From Variovorax paradoxus (lineage in GTDB: Bacteria; Pseudomonadota; Gammaproteobacteria; Burkholderiales; Burkholderiaceae_C): DNA of 64,000 bases. This document shows, one piece after another, positions 44,046 to 54,035 of this stretch (its first letter is position 1; each line of letters starts with the position of its first letter). Made by a program: the position numbers and the translations under genes. The notes beneath the pieces were generated by a model. That model had not been told where the DNA came from and searched no databases. It was given only the letters and a program-made list of their open reading frames with translations. The DNA is taken from NCBI RefSeq assembly GCF_009498455.1, contig NZ_CP045644.1, positions 5,149,001 to 5,213,000 on the forward strand, written 5' to 3'.

Positions 44046-47000
44046 TCAGGCGGCGGCGGGGGCCTGCGGCGCGCGGCGTTCGAGCGCGGCGCGCGCGGCC
44101 GGCTCGAAGCGTTCGAAGGCCTGCGCCAGGGCCGCGAAGTCTGCGTCGCGCAGCCGGGTTTCCATGGCGGCGCAGTCGGCGGCGAGCCCGGCCTCGTGGA
44201 TCAGCGCGAAGGCGCCGCGCAGCGAATGCAGCCCGGCGCCGAGCGCGCGGGTGTCGCGGGCTTGAAGGGCCACGCGGATGGCGGCCGAGGTGTCGGCCAG
44301 CGACTGTGCGAGCGCCCCATGCACCGAGGCGGGCAGGGTGCCCCGGGCGATGTCCTGCCGGTGGGCGTTGGGCGGTGGTGCGGCGCCCGGATCGCGCAGG
44401 GTCAGCTGCCGCACGGTCTGCTCGAGCGTGTCGAGCAGGATGGGCTTGATCAGCGCGGTGTCGATGCCCGCCGATTCGCAGCGCTCGCGCTCGCGCACCG
44501 CCACGTCGGCCGTGAGCGCCACGATGGGCACGCGCGAGCCTTGCGCACGCAGCGCCCGCGCCAGGGTGTAGCCGTCCATGCCGGGCATGTTGATGTCGGT
44601 GATGATGAGGTCGTGCCGGCGCGTGGCGAACAGGTCGAGCGCCTGCAGCCCGCCCGAGGCCTGGTCGGAGGTGTAGCCCAGCGCTTCGAGCTGCATCTTC
44701 ACCAGCTCGCGGTTGGCCGGATGGTCGTCGACCACGAGGATGTGCGCCGTGGGCGCGGCGGCCTGCGTACCGGCACTCGGCGCCGCGACCACGCGCGCGG
44801 GCAGGGCGGGTGCGGCTGGCAGCGGCAGCGTGACGAGAAAGGTGCTGCCCTTGCCCGGCGCACTCACGACCTGGATGTCGCCGCCCATGAGTCCGGTCAG
44901 CTTGCGGCACAGCGCCAGCCCCAGGCCGGTGCCGCCGAAGCGGCGCGCGATGCTGCTGTCGGCCTGCGTGAAGGGCTGGAACAGCGCCTGCTGCTGCGCC
45001 ACGGTCATGCCGATGCCGGTGTCGCTCACGCCGATCACCACGGGCGACGCGGGGTCGGTGTCGTCCTTCAGGTAGACCTCGAGCAGCACGTCGCCGGTGT
45101 CGGTGAACTTGATGGCGTTGCTCAGCAGGTTCATCAGCAGCTGGCGGATGCGTGTCGGGTCGCCCAGGTAGTGCGGGGCGAGGTCGTCGCCGACCACGCA
45201 GTCGAGCGCGAGTCGCTTGGACTGCGCCAGCGGCGTGAAGACGGTGATCACCTGCCGTGCGGTGTCGGCGAGGTCGAAGCGGATCGACTCCAGCCGCATC
45301 TGGTCCGACTCGATCTTCGAGAAGTCGAGGATGTCGTTGATGATGCCCAGCAGCGCGGTCGACGACGACGTGACGGCGCCCAGCCGCTCGTTCTGCGCGG
45401 CCGACAGCGGCGAGCGCTGCAGCAGCTCGAGGTTGCCCATGATCGCGTTCAGCGGCGTGCGGATCTCGTGGCTCATCATGGCCAGGAAGGCCGACTTCGC
45501 GTGGTTGGCCTGGTGCGCGGCCTCGCGGGCGCTCTCGAGTGCGCGCTCGGCGTTCTTGCGCGTCGTGATGTCGGAGAAGTTGCACAGCAGCACGTCGCTG
45601 CCCTGGTACTTGGTGCGCACGACGCTCACGAGCAGTTCGGTGACGTCGCCGCTGGCCAGCGTCACCGGCAGCTCCAGGTCGGGCAGCCATTCGGGCGCGC
45701 CCGGGGCGTCGTCGTACAGGCGCAGCAGGCGCTGCGGCAGCGGCGGATCACCGGGCCGCGCGTTGTCGGTGCAGGCCTGCATCACCTGGTTCTGCAGCAG
45801 CACCTCGCCCGAGGGGTAGCGCAGCAGCGCCAGGCCCGAGGGCGTGGTCGCGACCATGGTGCGGTTGAGGTTCTCGCTCTCGACGATGCGCTGCGAGCGC
45901 GCATAGCCGGGCCGGAACACCTTGCGATCGAGCAGGATCAGGGCGGCCCAGACGAAGGCGATGAGCAGCAGCATGGCGCCCGCGTAGAGCGCGAGCCGCA
46001 GGCCGAGTTCGGACGCGATGGTGCGCCACGAAAAGGCGTAGAGGTAGGTCCAGCCCGCGTCGGCGATGGGCGCGCGCAGCGTGAAGAGGCCGTCGCCGTA
46101 CTGCAGCGTCGCGCCGTTCGGGGCCAGCGAGGCCTGCGAGCGTTGCAGCGCGCGCGCCTGCAGGCCCTCGGTGCTGGTGGGGCCGTGCGTCTCGGCGATC
46201 ACGCGGCCCGACGCGCCCACGAACATCGAGACCTCGTCGTGGCGGTCGTTCGACAGGTGTGCGGTGATGATGTCCAGCGGGTAGTCGTTCACCAGCACCA
46301 CGAAGGGCTTGCCGTCGTGGAAGCCGGGCTGGGCCAGCCGCAGCACGGTCTCGCCCGTGAAGGGGCTCACGGCCGGCGGCAGCCACACGGCCGTGCCGCT
46401 GTCGCGCAGGCGGGCGACCACGGCCGGGTCGTTCAGGTCGCCGAGCTCGGGGGGTGCGATGCGCCGGATCAGGTCTTCGGTGCTGCGCGCGCCGTGGCGT
46501 TCGAACAGGTCGGCGGCGGCGGGGGCGGGCACCACGGCCAGAAAGCTCAGGTCGGGCGCGTAGAAGTAGCTGGAGTGCAGCGTCAGCGTCTTGGTGTAGG
46601 CCGCCGAGCGGTAGCCGACCTCCTCGGCCAGCCCGAGGTACTGCGAGAAGGCGTCGGCCGGGCGCTGCGGCGAAAGATCGCCCAGCAGCAGCATCGGCGG
46701 GAAGTCCTTGTTGCTCGGCAGCACCAGCCGGCCGCCGTGCGCGGCGAAGCTGTCCACCAGCGACTGCGGCGCGCGGGCCCGCCGCTCCCAGGCGCCTTCC
46801 TCGTGAAAGATGTTGATGCGCACCGAGCCCTGGCGCACGAAGAGTTCGAGGTGGAGCAGGGCCCTGCGCGCGTTGAACTCGGCCTGCCGTTCGGCCACGT
46901 AGTCGCGCACCTGCGAAGAAAGCATCACGCCGGTGGCGGCCAGCAGCACGAGCGAGGTGACGGCGCCGCCCACGTACAGCAGCGCGCGCTGGTAGCGGTT

Positions 47001-47078
47001 CAGCAGGCTGATCACGCCGCGTGGGGTGGCGCGCGAAGCGCCGAATCCAAAGAAGCGCGGGAGATCGCTGGGCATCAT
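44046..47078 (-). CDS. hybrid sensor histidine kinase with receiver and HPt domains
   Basis: A 1010-residue RcsC/BvgS-like kinase, intact. TM1 32-55 and TM2 361-384 bracket a periplasmic sensor with [14 protein letters not shown] and [16 protein letters not shown], the last segment shared with the paralogue (QPGFDAQGKPFMVFVSN). A PAS-like linker (405-505), HisKA with His 537, ATPase ([18 protein letters not shown]), receiver Asp 828 in [12 protein letters not shown] and HPt His 951 in [16 protein letters not shown] follow. A four-step relay His-Asp-His-Asp to the nearby response regulators is expected. GGAGG stands before the MMPSDLP start. Confidence 0.92.
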   Translation of the reverse strand: MMPSDLPRFFGFGASRATPRGVISLLNRYQRALLYVGGAVTSLVLLAATGVMLSSQVRDYVAERQAEFNARRALLHLELFVRQGSVRINIFHEEGAWERRARAPQSLVDSFAAHGGRLVLPSNKDFPPMLLLGDLSPQRPADAFSQYLGLAEEVGYRSAAYTKTLTLHSSYFYAPDLSFLAVVPAPAAADLFERHGARSTEDLIRRIAPPELGDLNDPAVVARLRDSGTAVWLPPAVSPFTGETVLRLAQPGFHDGKPFVVLVNDYPLDIITAHLSNDRHDEVSMFVGASGRVIAETHGPTSTEGLQARALQRSQASLAPNGATLQYGDGLFTLRAPIADAGWTYLYAFSWRTIASELGLRLALYAGAMLLLIAFVWAALILLDRKVFRPGYARSQRIVESENLNRTMVATTPSGLALLRYPSGEVLLQNQVMQACTDNARPGDPPLPQRLLRLYDDAPGAPEWLPDLELPVTLASGDVTELLVSVVRTKYQGSDVLLCNFSDITTRKNAERALESAREAAHQANHAKSAFLAMMSHEIRTPLNAIMGNLELLQRSPLSAAQNERLGAVTSSSTALLGIINDILDFSKIESDQMRLESIRFDLADTARQVITVFTPLAQSKRLALDCVVGDDLAPHYLGDPTRIRQLLMNLLSNAIKFTDTGDVLLEVYLKDDTDPASPVVIGVSDTGIGMTVAQQQALFQPFTQADSSIARRFGGTGLGLALCRKLTGLMGGDIQVVSAPGKGSTFLVTLPLPAAPALPARVVAAPSAGTQAAAPTAHILVVDDHPANRELVKMQLEALGYTSDQASGGLQALDLFATRRHDLIITDINMPGMDGYTLARALRAQGSRVPIVALTADVAVRERERCESAGIDTALIKPILLDTLEQTVRQLTLRDPGAAPPPNAHRQDIARGTLPASVHGALAQSLADTSAAIRVALQARDTRALGAGLHSLRGAFALIHEAGLAADCAAMETRLRDADFAALAQAFERFEPAARAALERRAPQAPAAA

Positions 47079-47169
47079 GGCCTCCGTGTGACCGGAGCGG
47101 GCAGGAGATGCCCGCCATGGTAGGGCCTTGCGTGCCCGGTCAAGGAAAAACCGGGCGTGTTCAGGCGGG

Positions 47170-48093
47170 CTACGACGGTTTCGCTGCCGGCGCGAAGCGG
47201 TAGAACAGGTTGGGCTCGGACAGCAGGTACAGCGTGCCGTCGGGCCCGACGGCCACGCCCTCGGGCTGCGGCACCTTCCGCTGCAGGCCATTGAATCCGG
47301 GCCACAGCGGCAGCATGCTGACCGGGCGCCCGTCCGGCGCGTATTCCACGACCAGCGCCGACTCGTCGCTGAGCAGCAGCAGATGACCGGTCGCGTCGTG
47401 CACCGTGACCGACGACAGGTCGCTCATGAACAGCGACGATGCGCGCGACGATTTCCATTCGCTGATGTCGATGTTGAAACCGGAGGACGGCATGGTGGGG
47501 TCCAGCCCCGTGATCACCAGCACGCGCATGGGCAGCTTCTCGCGCACCACGTACAGGCGCTTGTGTACGCTGTCCCACGAGACGCCCTCGAAGCTGCTGT
47601 TGTGCAGCTTGTCGATCCCGATGCCCAGGCTCGGTCGGCCGACCACCGACACGCGCTGCGTCTCGCGGGCGATCTGCACCCAGTGCATGCGGTGGCTGTC
47701 TTCGTCCGAGATCACGTAGCTGTCGCCCTGCAGGTAGGTAATGCCCTCGGGGTCTTTCACGCCGTCGAGCGCGATGACGCGCAGCAGCCGCCCGTCGGTG
47801 GTGAGCTCCGCGATCTGCGGCGGGCGGTTGATCACCGTGAAGAGGGTGCCGGTCTCGGTGTTGAAGGTCAGCCCCGAGGTGTTGCGCGTGAGGCCCTGGA
47901 TCGGCATGCCCTCGATCGCGACCTGGTAGCCCGGCAGCCACAGCGAGGTGCCGGCCCACTGCGATGCGCCCAGCGTGGTGCTCAGCCAGTAATAGCCGAG
48001 CGCCAGCACCTTGAAGTACCAGACGATGAGCGCGCCCAGGCCGAAGACGACGGCGAAGAAAACGAGGGGCTTGCGGGAGCTCTTGCGCGTCAT
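47170..48093 (-). CDS. SdiA-regulated family membrane-anchored protein (YjiK-like)
   Basis: A 307-residue protein with one N-terminal membrane anchor ([20 protein letters not shown]) and an exported beta-propeller-like body of the SdiA-regulated/YjiK family: [59 protein letters not shown]. The repeated DPEGIT / [10 protein letters not shown] blades are characteristic. The exact role is unknown; a calcium-binding or phytase-like activity has been speculated for the family. The start at MTRKSSRK follows the tRNA gene's terminator. Confidence 0.82.
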   Translation of the reverse strand: MTRKSSRKPLVFFAVVFGLGALIVWYFKVLALGYYWLSTTLGASQWAGTSLWLPGYQVAIEGMPIQGLTRNTSGLTFNTETGTLFTVINRPPQIAELTTDGRLLRVIALDGVKDPEGITYLQGDSYVISDEDSHRMHWVQIARETQRVSVVGRPSLGIGIDKLHNSSFEGVSWDSVHKRLYVVREKLPMRVLVITGLDPTMPSSGFNIDISEWKSSRASSLFMSDLSSVTVHDATGHLLLLSDESALVVEYAPDGRPVSMLPLWPGFNGLQRKVPQPEGVAVGPDGTLYLLSEPNLFYRFAPAAKPS

Positions 48094-48168
48094 GCGGTCG
48101 AGTCTAGAGTCTTCGAAAGAGCGGAAGGTGCGCCACTGCAGCAGTGGGCTGAAAGACGAGCGCCAAAG

Positions 48169-48195
48169 AAAAACGGGGCACAAGGCCCCGTTTGT
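48169..48195 (-). terminator. intrinsic terminator of the tRNA gene
   Basis: Minus-strand hairpin AAACGGGGC / GCCCCGTTT with a short loop and a following T-run, 13 nt after the tRNA's CCA end. Confidence 0.8.
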
Positions 48196-48207
48196 TCATG
48201 ACTTCTC

Positions 48208-48298
48208 TGGCGGAGCAGGCGGGATTCGAACCCGCGGAGGGCTATTAACCCTCACACGCTTTCCAGGCGTGCGACTTAAACCGCTCATCCACCGCTCC
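48208..48298 (-). tRNA. tRNA-Ser (anticodon GGA)
   Basis: A 91-nt cloverleaf on the minus strand: acceptor GGAGCGG pairs with CTGCTCC (one G-U), CCA is encoded, the anticodon loop reads CTGGAAA (anticodon GGA, codons UCC/UCU), a long variable arm follows (serine class), and the T-loop is GGTTCGAATCC. Anticodon, long arm and length all agree. Confidence 0.97.
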
Positions 48299-48334
48299 TG
48301 AGCCCACGATTGTAGCGCGGGTTTTTAGCCGTTT

Positions 48335-49264
48335 TCAGGTCGGGCCAGAGCTTTTGCCGGTTTGGATCATGCGCATGGCCGACGAGATCAGCGCGGCCGT
48401 CTCGGTCATGTTGCTCGGCACGATGAGCGTGGTCTTCGAATCGGCGGCCACCTTGCCGTAGGCATCGACGGCGCGCTCGGCCACCTTCAGCTGCACGGCC
48501 TGTTCGCCGCCCGGCTTCTGGATGGCAGCGGCCACGCGTTCGATGGCGTCTGCCGTGGCCGTGGCCACTGCGGTGATGGCGGCAGCTTCACCTTGTGCGT
48601 TGTTGATCTGGGCCTGCTTCTCGCCCTCGGAGCGGGCAATGAAGGCTTCGCGTTCGCCGGTGGCGATGTTGATCTGTTCCTGGCGACGGCCTTCCGAGGC
48701 GGCGATGAGCGCGCGCTTGCCGCGTTCGGCGGTGATCTGCGCCTGCATGGCCAGCAGAATTTCCTTCGGCGGCGTCAGGTCCTTGATTTCGTAGCGCAGC
48801 ACCTTCACGCCCCAGTTGAGCGCGGCCTCGTCGATGGCGGCCACGACCTGGGCGTTGATCACGTCGCGCTCTTCAAAAGTCTTGTCGAGCTCGAGCTTGC
48901 CGATCACGCTGCGCAGCGAGGTCTGTGCGAGCTGGGTCACGGCCACGATGTAGTTCGACGAGCCGTAGCTCGCGCGCATCGGGTCAGTCACCTGGAAGTA
49001 CAGGATGCCGTCGACCTGCAGCTGCGTGTTGTCGCGCGTGATGCAGATCTGGCTGGGCACGTCGAGCGGGATTTCCTTCAGGCTGTGCTTGTAGGCCACG
49101 CGGTCGATGAAGGGAATCAGGAAGTTCGGGCCGGGCGTCATGGTGCCGTGGTACTTGCCCAGGCGCTCGCGCACCCAGGCGTTCTGCTGCGGCACGAACT
49201 TGACCGACTGGCTGATGAAGATGATCGCGATGACCAGGATGATGAGAGGAACGGAAAATTCCAT
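48335..49264 (-). CDS. qmcA: SPFH-domain (stomatin/prohibitin-type) membrane protein
   Basis: A 309-residue protein: one N-terminal membrane helix (VPLIILVIAIIFISQ), then an SPFH domain (FVPQQNAWVRERLGKYHGTM, YFQVTDPMRASYGSSNYIVA), then a long charged/alanine helix (EGRRQEQINIATGEREAFIA) for oligomer rings. It matches QmcA/YbbK. These proteins form membrane microdomain scaffolds. The NfeD-type gene lies 48 bp upstream, the usual partner. Confidence 0.92.
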   Translation of the reverse strand: MEFSVPLIILVIAIIFISQSVKFVPQQNAWVRERLGKYHGTMTPGPNFLIPFIDRVAYKHSLKEIPLDVPSQICITRDNTQLQVDGILYFQVTDPMRASYGSSNYIVAVTQLAQTSLRSVIGKLELDKTFEERDVINAQVVAAIDEAALNWGVKVLRYEIKDLTPPKEILLAMQAQITAERGKRALIAASEGRRQEQINIATGEREAFIARSEGEKQAQINNAQGEAAAITAVATATADAIERVAAAIQKPGGEQAVQLKVAERAVDAYGKVAADSKTTLIVPSNMTETAALISSAMRMIQTGKSSGPT

Positions 49265-49312
49265 GGTGTGCTTCCTTTTCGAATGCGTTGTTCTGACTGA
49301 CCGATTGAACTG

Positions 49313-49738
49313 CTAGATCTTGTCGACCACGAGCCGACTGCCGACCACCTCGACCACGCGATGTTCGCCGGTGGAGGGCGCATGGCCCGCGCGCAGCACG
49401 ACGGTCCATTGCGAGCCGCGGTAGCGCACGGTGGCGGTGCCGTCGGGGTTCCAGGCATCGACGAACACGCTCTCGCCGATGTCGAGGTTGATGTCGCGGT
49501 TGGCCTCGCTGGAGGGCTCGGCAGGGCGGTTGCGTCGGATCAGGTACCAGGCCACGACCGCGCCTACGCCGACGATGGCGGCCACCAGCAGCTGCGTGAC
49601 GAGCCCGAAGCCCAGGTGCGCGGCGATGGCGGCGGCTGCGAAGCCCGTGGCCAGCAGCAGCAGGTACACCGTGCCGGACAACAACTCGGCCACGATGGCC
49701 GCGCCTGCGATCAGCCACCAGACGGTGGGATTTCCCAT
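49313..49738 (-). CDS. NfeD family protein
   Basis: A 141-residue protein with 3-4 membrane helices (WWLIAGAAIVAELLSGTVYL; FAAAAIAAHLGFG; LVAAIVGVGAVVAWYLI) and a C-terminal OB-fold (DIGESVFVDAWNPDGTATVR, YRGSQWTVVL), the short NfeD type. NfeD proteins work with SPFH proteins in membrane organisation; together with the next gene this forms the common nfeD-qmcA pair. Confidence 0.9.
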   Translation of the reverse strand: MGNPTVWWLIAGAAIVAELLSGTVYLLLLATGFAAAAIAAHLGFGLVTQLLVAAIVGVGAVVAWYLIRRNRPAEPSSEANRDINLDIGESVFVDAWNPDGTATVRYRGSQWTVVLRAGHAPSTGEHRVVEVVGSRLVVDKI

Positions 49739-49954
49739 GGCAACTCCTCTCTTGTTTTGTTACTTGGACCGTCGCCATTCTGCTGCATGGCGGGCCATGC
49801 GCCTGTGTCGCGTAGGGGTATGGCGCCCGGTGGGGCCCGTCGTGGCCGCGCGCCTCTGCGGGCTTGAACGGGGCGGCTGCAACCCGTCATCCGAATTCCG
49901 TACACTTCGCGCCTCGCTCATTGCCTGTCTGACCGCCTGTCCGGAGCCCCGCTC

Positions 49955-52267
49955 ATGAAATTTCGCTTTCCCATCGTCATCATCGACGAGGACTTCCGCT
50001 CCGAAAACACTTCGGGCCTTGGCATTCGCGCGCTCGCGCAGGCCTTCGAAAGCGAGGGCTTCGAGGTGCTGGGCGTCACGAGCTACGGCGACCTGAGCCA
50101 GTTCGCGCAGCAGCAAAGCCGCGCCAGCGCCTTCATCCTGTCGATCGACGACGAAGAGTTTTCGGTCGGCCCCGACCTCGATCCGGCCGTGCTGAGCCTG
50201 CGCAGCTTCATCGGCGAGGTGCGTCGCAAGAACGCCGACGTGCCGATCTACATCTACGGCGAGACCAAGACCTCGCGCCACATTCCCAACGACATCCTGC
50301 GCGAGCTGCACGGCTTCATCCACATGTTCGAGGACACCCCCGAATTCGTGGCACGTCACATCATCCGCGAGGCCAAGAGCTACCTGGAAGGCGTGCAGCC
50401 GCCGTTCTTCAAGGCGCTGATCGACTACGCCGAAGACGGTTCGTACTCGTGGCACTGCCCGGGCCATTCGGGTGGCGTGGCATTCCTGAAGAGCCCGGTG
50501 GGCCAGATGTTCCACCAGTTCTTCGGGGAGAACATGCTGCGTGCCGACGTCTGCAACGCCGTGGAAGAACTGGGCCAGCTGCTCGACCACACCGGCCCGG
50601 TGGCGGCCAGCGAGCGCAACGCGGCGCGCATCTTCAATGCCGACCACTGCTTCTTCGTGACCAACGGCACCAGCACCAGCAACAAGATGGTCTGGCACCA
50701 CACGGTGGCGCCCGACGACGTGGTGGTGGTCGACCGCAACTGCCACAAGTCGATCCTGCACGCGATCATCATGACCGGCGCGATCCCGGTGTTCATGAAG
50801 CCCACGCGCAACCACTTCGGCATCATCGGACCGATTCCGAAGAGCGAGTTCGAGCAGAGCGCGATCAAGGCCAAGATCAAGGCCAACCCGCTGCTGGCCG
50901 ACGTGGACCCGAACAAGGTCAAGCCGCGCGTGATGACGCTCACGCAGTCGACCTACGACGGCGTGATCTACAACACCGAGACCATCAAGAACATGCTCGA
51001 CGGCTACGTCGACACGCTGCACTTCGACGAAGCCTGGCTGCCGCACGCCGCCTTCCATCCGTTCTACGGTGCGTACCACGCGATGGGCAAGCGCCGCGTG
51101 CGCCCGAAGGAATCGCTGGTGTTCGCCACGCAGTCGACGCACAAGCTGCTGGCCGGCATCAGCCAGGCCAGCCATGTGCTGGTGCAGGACTCGCAGAACC
51201 GCGCGCTCGACCGCGACCTCTTCAACGAGGCCTACCTGATGCACTCGTCGACCAGCCCGCAGTACGCGATCATCGCGAGCTGCGACGTGGCCGCCGCCAT
51301 GATGGAGCCGCCCGGCGGCACCGCGCTGGTGGAAGAGAGCATCCTGGAGGCGCTCGACTTCCGCCGCGCCATGCGCAAGGTCGAGGAAGAGTTCGGCAAG
51401 GACGAGTGGTGGTTCAAGGTCTGGGGCCCCGAGAAGCTCGTCGACGAAGGCATCGGCCGCGCCGAAGACTGGATCATGACGGGCGAGAAGAACGGCAAGC
51501 CGGGCAAGACCAGGAGCAAGAGCAGCAAGTCGCCGCGCAACTGGCACGGCTTCGGCGAGCTGGCCGACGGCTTCAACATGCTCGACCCGATCAAGTCGAC
51601 CATCGTCACGCCCGGCCTCGACCTCGAGGGCAACTTCGCCGAGACCGGCATCCCCGCCAGCGTGGTGACCAAGTTCCTCGCCGAGCACGGCGTGATCGTG
51701 GAGAAGACGGGCCTGTACAGCTTCTTCATCATGTTCACCATCGGCATCACCAAGGGCCGCTGGAACACGCTGCTCACGGCGCTGCAGCAGTTCAAGGACG
51801 ACTACGCGCGCAACCAGCCGATGTGGCGCATCCTGCCCGAGTTCTGCCAGCAGCACCCCGGCTACGAGCGCCTGGGCCTGCGCGACCTGTGCCAGCACAT
51901 CCACCAGCTGTACGCGCGCTACGACGTGGCGCGTCTCACGACCGAGATGTACCTGAGCGACCTCACGCCGGCCATGAAGCCCAGCGACGCCTTCGCCCAC
52001 ATCGCGCACCGCAAGACCGAGCGCGTGGAGATCGACGAGCTCGAAGGCCGCATCACCACCAGCCTCATCACGCCGTATCCGCCGGGCATTCCGCTGCTGA
52101 TCCCCGGTGAAGTGTTCAACAAGAAGATCGTCGACTACCTGAAGTTCTCGCGCGAGTTCAACCTGCAGTGCCCGGGCTTCGAGACCGACATCCACGGCCT
52201 CGTGGCGCGGATCGACGAGACGGGCAAGAAGCGGTACTACGCGGACTGCGTGCGTCAGCCGAGCTGA
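49955..52267 (+). CDS. arginine/lysine/ornithine decarboxylase
   Basis: A 770-residue fold-type I PLP decarboxylase of the AdiA/CadA/SpeC group. The N-terminal wing domain (1-130) is receiver-like (VIIDEDFRSENTSGLGI). The PLP lysine is in FATQSTHKLLAGISQ, the HCPGHSGGVAFLKSP motif precedes the core, and LHFDEAWLPHAAFHPF provides the aspartate binding the PLP nitrogen. The size is near AdiA (756). Which of arginine, lysine or ornithine it prefers cannot be decided. It would make agmatine or a polyamine, and consume protons. Followed by a stem-loop. Confidence 0.93.
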   Translation: MKFRFPIVIIDEDFRSENTSGLGIRALAQAFESEGFEVLGVTSYGDLSQFAQQQSRASAFILSIDDEEFSVGPDLDPAVLSLRSFIGEVRRKNADVPIYIYGETKTSRHIPNDILRELHGFIHMFEDTPEFVARHIIREAKSYLEGVQPPFFKALIDYAEDGSYSWHCPGHSGGVAFLKSPVGQMFHQFFGENMLRADVCNAVEELGQLLDHTGPVAASERNAARIFNADHCFFVTNGTSTSNKMVWHHTVAPDDVVVVDRNCHKSILHAIIMTGAIPVFMKPTRNHFGIIGPIPKSEFEQSAIKAKIKANPLLADVDPNKVKPRVMTLTQSTYDGVIYNTETIKNMLDGYVDTLHFDEAWLPHAAFHPFYGAYHAMGKRRVRPKESLVFATQSTHKLLAGISQASHVLVQDSQNRALDRDLFNEAYLMHSSTSPQYAIIASCDVAAAMMEPPGGTALVEESILEALDFRRAMRKVEEEFGKDEWWFKVWGPEKLVDEGIGRAEDWIMTGEKNGKPGKTRSKSSKSPRNWHGFGELADGFNMLDPIKSTIVTPGLDLEGNFAETGIPASVVTKFLAEHGVIVEKTGLYSFFIMFTIGITKGRWNTLLTALQQFKDDYARNQPMWRILPEFCQQHPGYERLGLRDLCQHIHQLYARYDVARLTTEMYLSDLTPAMKPSDAFAHIAHRKTERVEIDELEGRITTSLITPYPPGIPLLIPGEVFNKKIVDYLKFSREFNLQCPGFETDIHGLVARIDETGKKRYYADCVRQPS

Positions 52268-52275
52268 GCGGAGGA

Positions 52276-52296
52276 CGTGCCCCAGCGAGGGGCACG
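52276..52296. terminator. perfect stem-loop between convergent genes
   Basis: CGTGCCCC-AGCGA-GGGGCACG, a perfect 8-bp stem between the decarboxylase and the convergent DNA ligase gene. No T-run follows in either direction, so it is at best a weak or factor-assisted terminator. Confidence 0.45.
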
Positions 52297-52312
52297 CGCG
52301 GTGCGCGAAGTT

Positions 52313-53161
52313 CTAGCTTTCGCGTATCCGCATGAAGCGCGCGAACTTCGGCAGCCCGCTCGGGTGCGTGCCGTTGTAGCGGTAGGTCACCAGGCTGCCG
52401 ATCGGCGGCGGGTGGTCGCGTTCGGCGTCGGTCAGGCCGGTGCCGAGGCGGAAGCGCAGGCCGCCGGGCATCTCGACCATCAACGCGCCGAGCCGGCCCT
52501 GGTGTTTGCCTTTGCCGGGCAGGTGCGCAACGACGCGGGCCTCGGCGTCTTCAAAGGGCTTGACCTTGAGCAGGTCGTTGTTGCGCTCGCCGCGGTACAT
52601 CGACGCGCCCCGGTGCAGCATCAGGCCTTCGCCACCCATCTTCACGGTCTTGTCGAGCAGCGCCTGCAGCTCTTCGTGCGTGGTCGCGGGCTGCTGCGGC
52701 ACGGCCATGACCCACGGGGCATCGGTGATCGGCAGCAGCTTGCGTAGCACGGCAAGGCGGGTGTTGAAGTCGCCGCCCTGGGCCGGCAGGTCGAACACCA
52801 TGAAACGGATTTCCTGCCAGGCGGCATCGTTGGGCGTCTGGCTGCGCACGGTCGACAGCGCGTGATTGAAGCGACCGCGCCCCGCCCACAGTTCGCCGTC
52901 GAGCGGCTGCTTGGGCAGCGAGGCGGTGAACCAGATGGGCGCCACGACGGGCTCGCCGCCGCGGGTCCAGAGTTTCTGGCCGTCCCAGTAGCCACGCAGG
53001 CCGTCGAACTTCTCGCTGACCCAGTAGCCCGCGAGCGACATGCCGGGGCGGTACACCTCGGCCAGCATCAGGGCGGGCGCGGCCGCGCCCGCGAAGGTGG
53101 CATGGCCGAAAAGGGCCGTGCCCAGTCCCGCGAACAGGAGAAGGGAGCGTCGGTTCAACAC
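52313..53161 (-). CDS. periplasmic-type ATP-dependent DNA ligase (LigE-like)
   Basis: A 282-residue minimal ATP-dependent ligase with an N-terminal signal peptide (RRSLLLFAGLGTALFGHATF, ending near residue 27). The adenylation lysine is Lys 51 in SEKFDGLRGYW, motif III is in RFMVFDLPA, motif IV in GGEGLMLHRG, and motif V in NDLLKVKPF. An OB-fold follows from about 200 (HQGRLGALMVEMPGGLRFRL). The size and export signal match Lig E of Neisseria and Haemophilus, linked to DNA uptake and repair in the periplasm. The competence-related pilU is in the same window. Confidence 0.9.
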   Translation of the reverse strand: MLNRRSLLLFAGLGTALFGHATFAGAAAPALMLAEVYRPGMSLAGYWVSEKFDGLRGYWDGQKLWTRGGEPVVAPIWFTASLPKQPLDGELWAGRGRFNHALSTVRSQTPNDAAWQEIRFMVFDLPAQGGDFNTRLAVLRKLLPITDAPWVMAVPQQPATTHEELQALLDKTVKMGGEGLMLHRGASMYRGERNNDLLKVKPFEDAEARVVAHLPGKGKHQGRLGALMVEMPGGLRFRLGTGLTDAERDHPPPIGSLVTYRYNGTHPSGLPKFARFMRIRES

Positions 53162-53215
53162 GGTGAGTGCGCTGGAGTGGAGCGTGGGTGGGCGCCGTGC
53201 GCCCGAGGGTGCGAA

Positions 53216-53998
53216 TTACTCCGCCATGCCTCCGACCACGTTGCTGAAGCCGCCGTCGACATAGGTGATCTCGGCGGTCACGCCGCTGGCGAGGTCGCTC
53301 AGCAGGAAGGCGGCCACGTTGCCGACTTCCTCGATGGTCACGTTGCGGCCGATGGGCGACGCGTCGGCCACGGCCGCGAGCATCTTGCCGAAGCCCTTGA
53401 TGCCGCTGGCGGCGAGCGTCTTGATCGGGCCGGCGCTGATGCCGTTCACGCGCATGCCCTTCGGTCCGAGCGACGCGGCGGTGTAGCGCACCGAGGCTTC
53501 GAGCGAAGCCTTGGCCAGGCCCATGGTGTTGTAGTTGGGCAGCGCGCGCGCGGCGCCCAGGTAGGTCAGCGTGAGCAGGGCCGACTTGTCGTTGAGGTAG
53601 GGCAGGGCCGCCTTGGCCATGGCCGGGAAGCTGTACGCACTGATGTCGTGCGCGATCTTGAAGCCTTCGCGCGAGAGGCCGTCCAGGAAGTCGCCGGAGA
53701 TCGACTCGCGCGTGGCGAAACCGATGCTGTGCACGAAGCCGTCGAAGGTGGGCCAGGTCTGGGCGAGGTCGGCAAAGAGCTTGTCGATCTGCGCGTCGTC
53801 GCTCACGTCGCAGTCAAAAATGAGTTTCGAGCCGAAGTCTGCGGCATATTCGGTGATACGGTCCTTGAATCGCTCGCCGACATAACTGAAGGCGAGTTCC
53901 GCGCCCTGGTCGTGACAGGCCTTGGCAATGCCATATGCAATGGAGCGATTGCTCAACACACCGGTGATCAACAGTTTCTTGCCGGAAAGAAAGCCCAT
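53216..53998 (-). CDS. fabI: enoyl-ACP reductase (NADH), FabI type
   Basis: A 260-residue short-chain dehydrogenase-like reductase that completes each fatty acid elongation cycle. [20 protein letters not shown] holds the NAD-binding fold typical of FabI, and the catalytic tyrosine-lysine pair stands in [17 protein letters not shown] (Y-x6-K spacing). FabI is the target of triclosan. I start at MGFLSGKK (length of E. coli FabI is 262). It is divergent from yejA, 37 bp apart. Confidence 0.95.
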   Translation of the reverse strand: MGFLSGKKLLITGVLSNRSIAYGIAKACHDQGAELAFSYVGERFKDRITEYAADFGSKLIFDCDVSDDAQIDKLFADLAQTWPTFDGFVHSIGFATRESISGDFLDGLSREGFKIAHDISAYSFPAMAKAALPYLNDKSALLTLTYLGAARALPNYNTMGLAKASLEASVRYTAASLGPKGMRVNGISAGPIKTLAASGIKGFGKMLAAVADASPIGRNVTIEEVGNVAAFLLSDLASGVTAEITYVDGGFSNVVGGMAE

Positions 53999-54035
53999 GA
54001 AGTTGCCTCGTGAAAATCTTGGGCAGAATTCTCGC

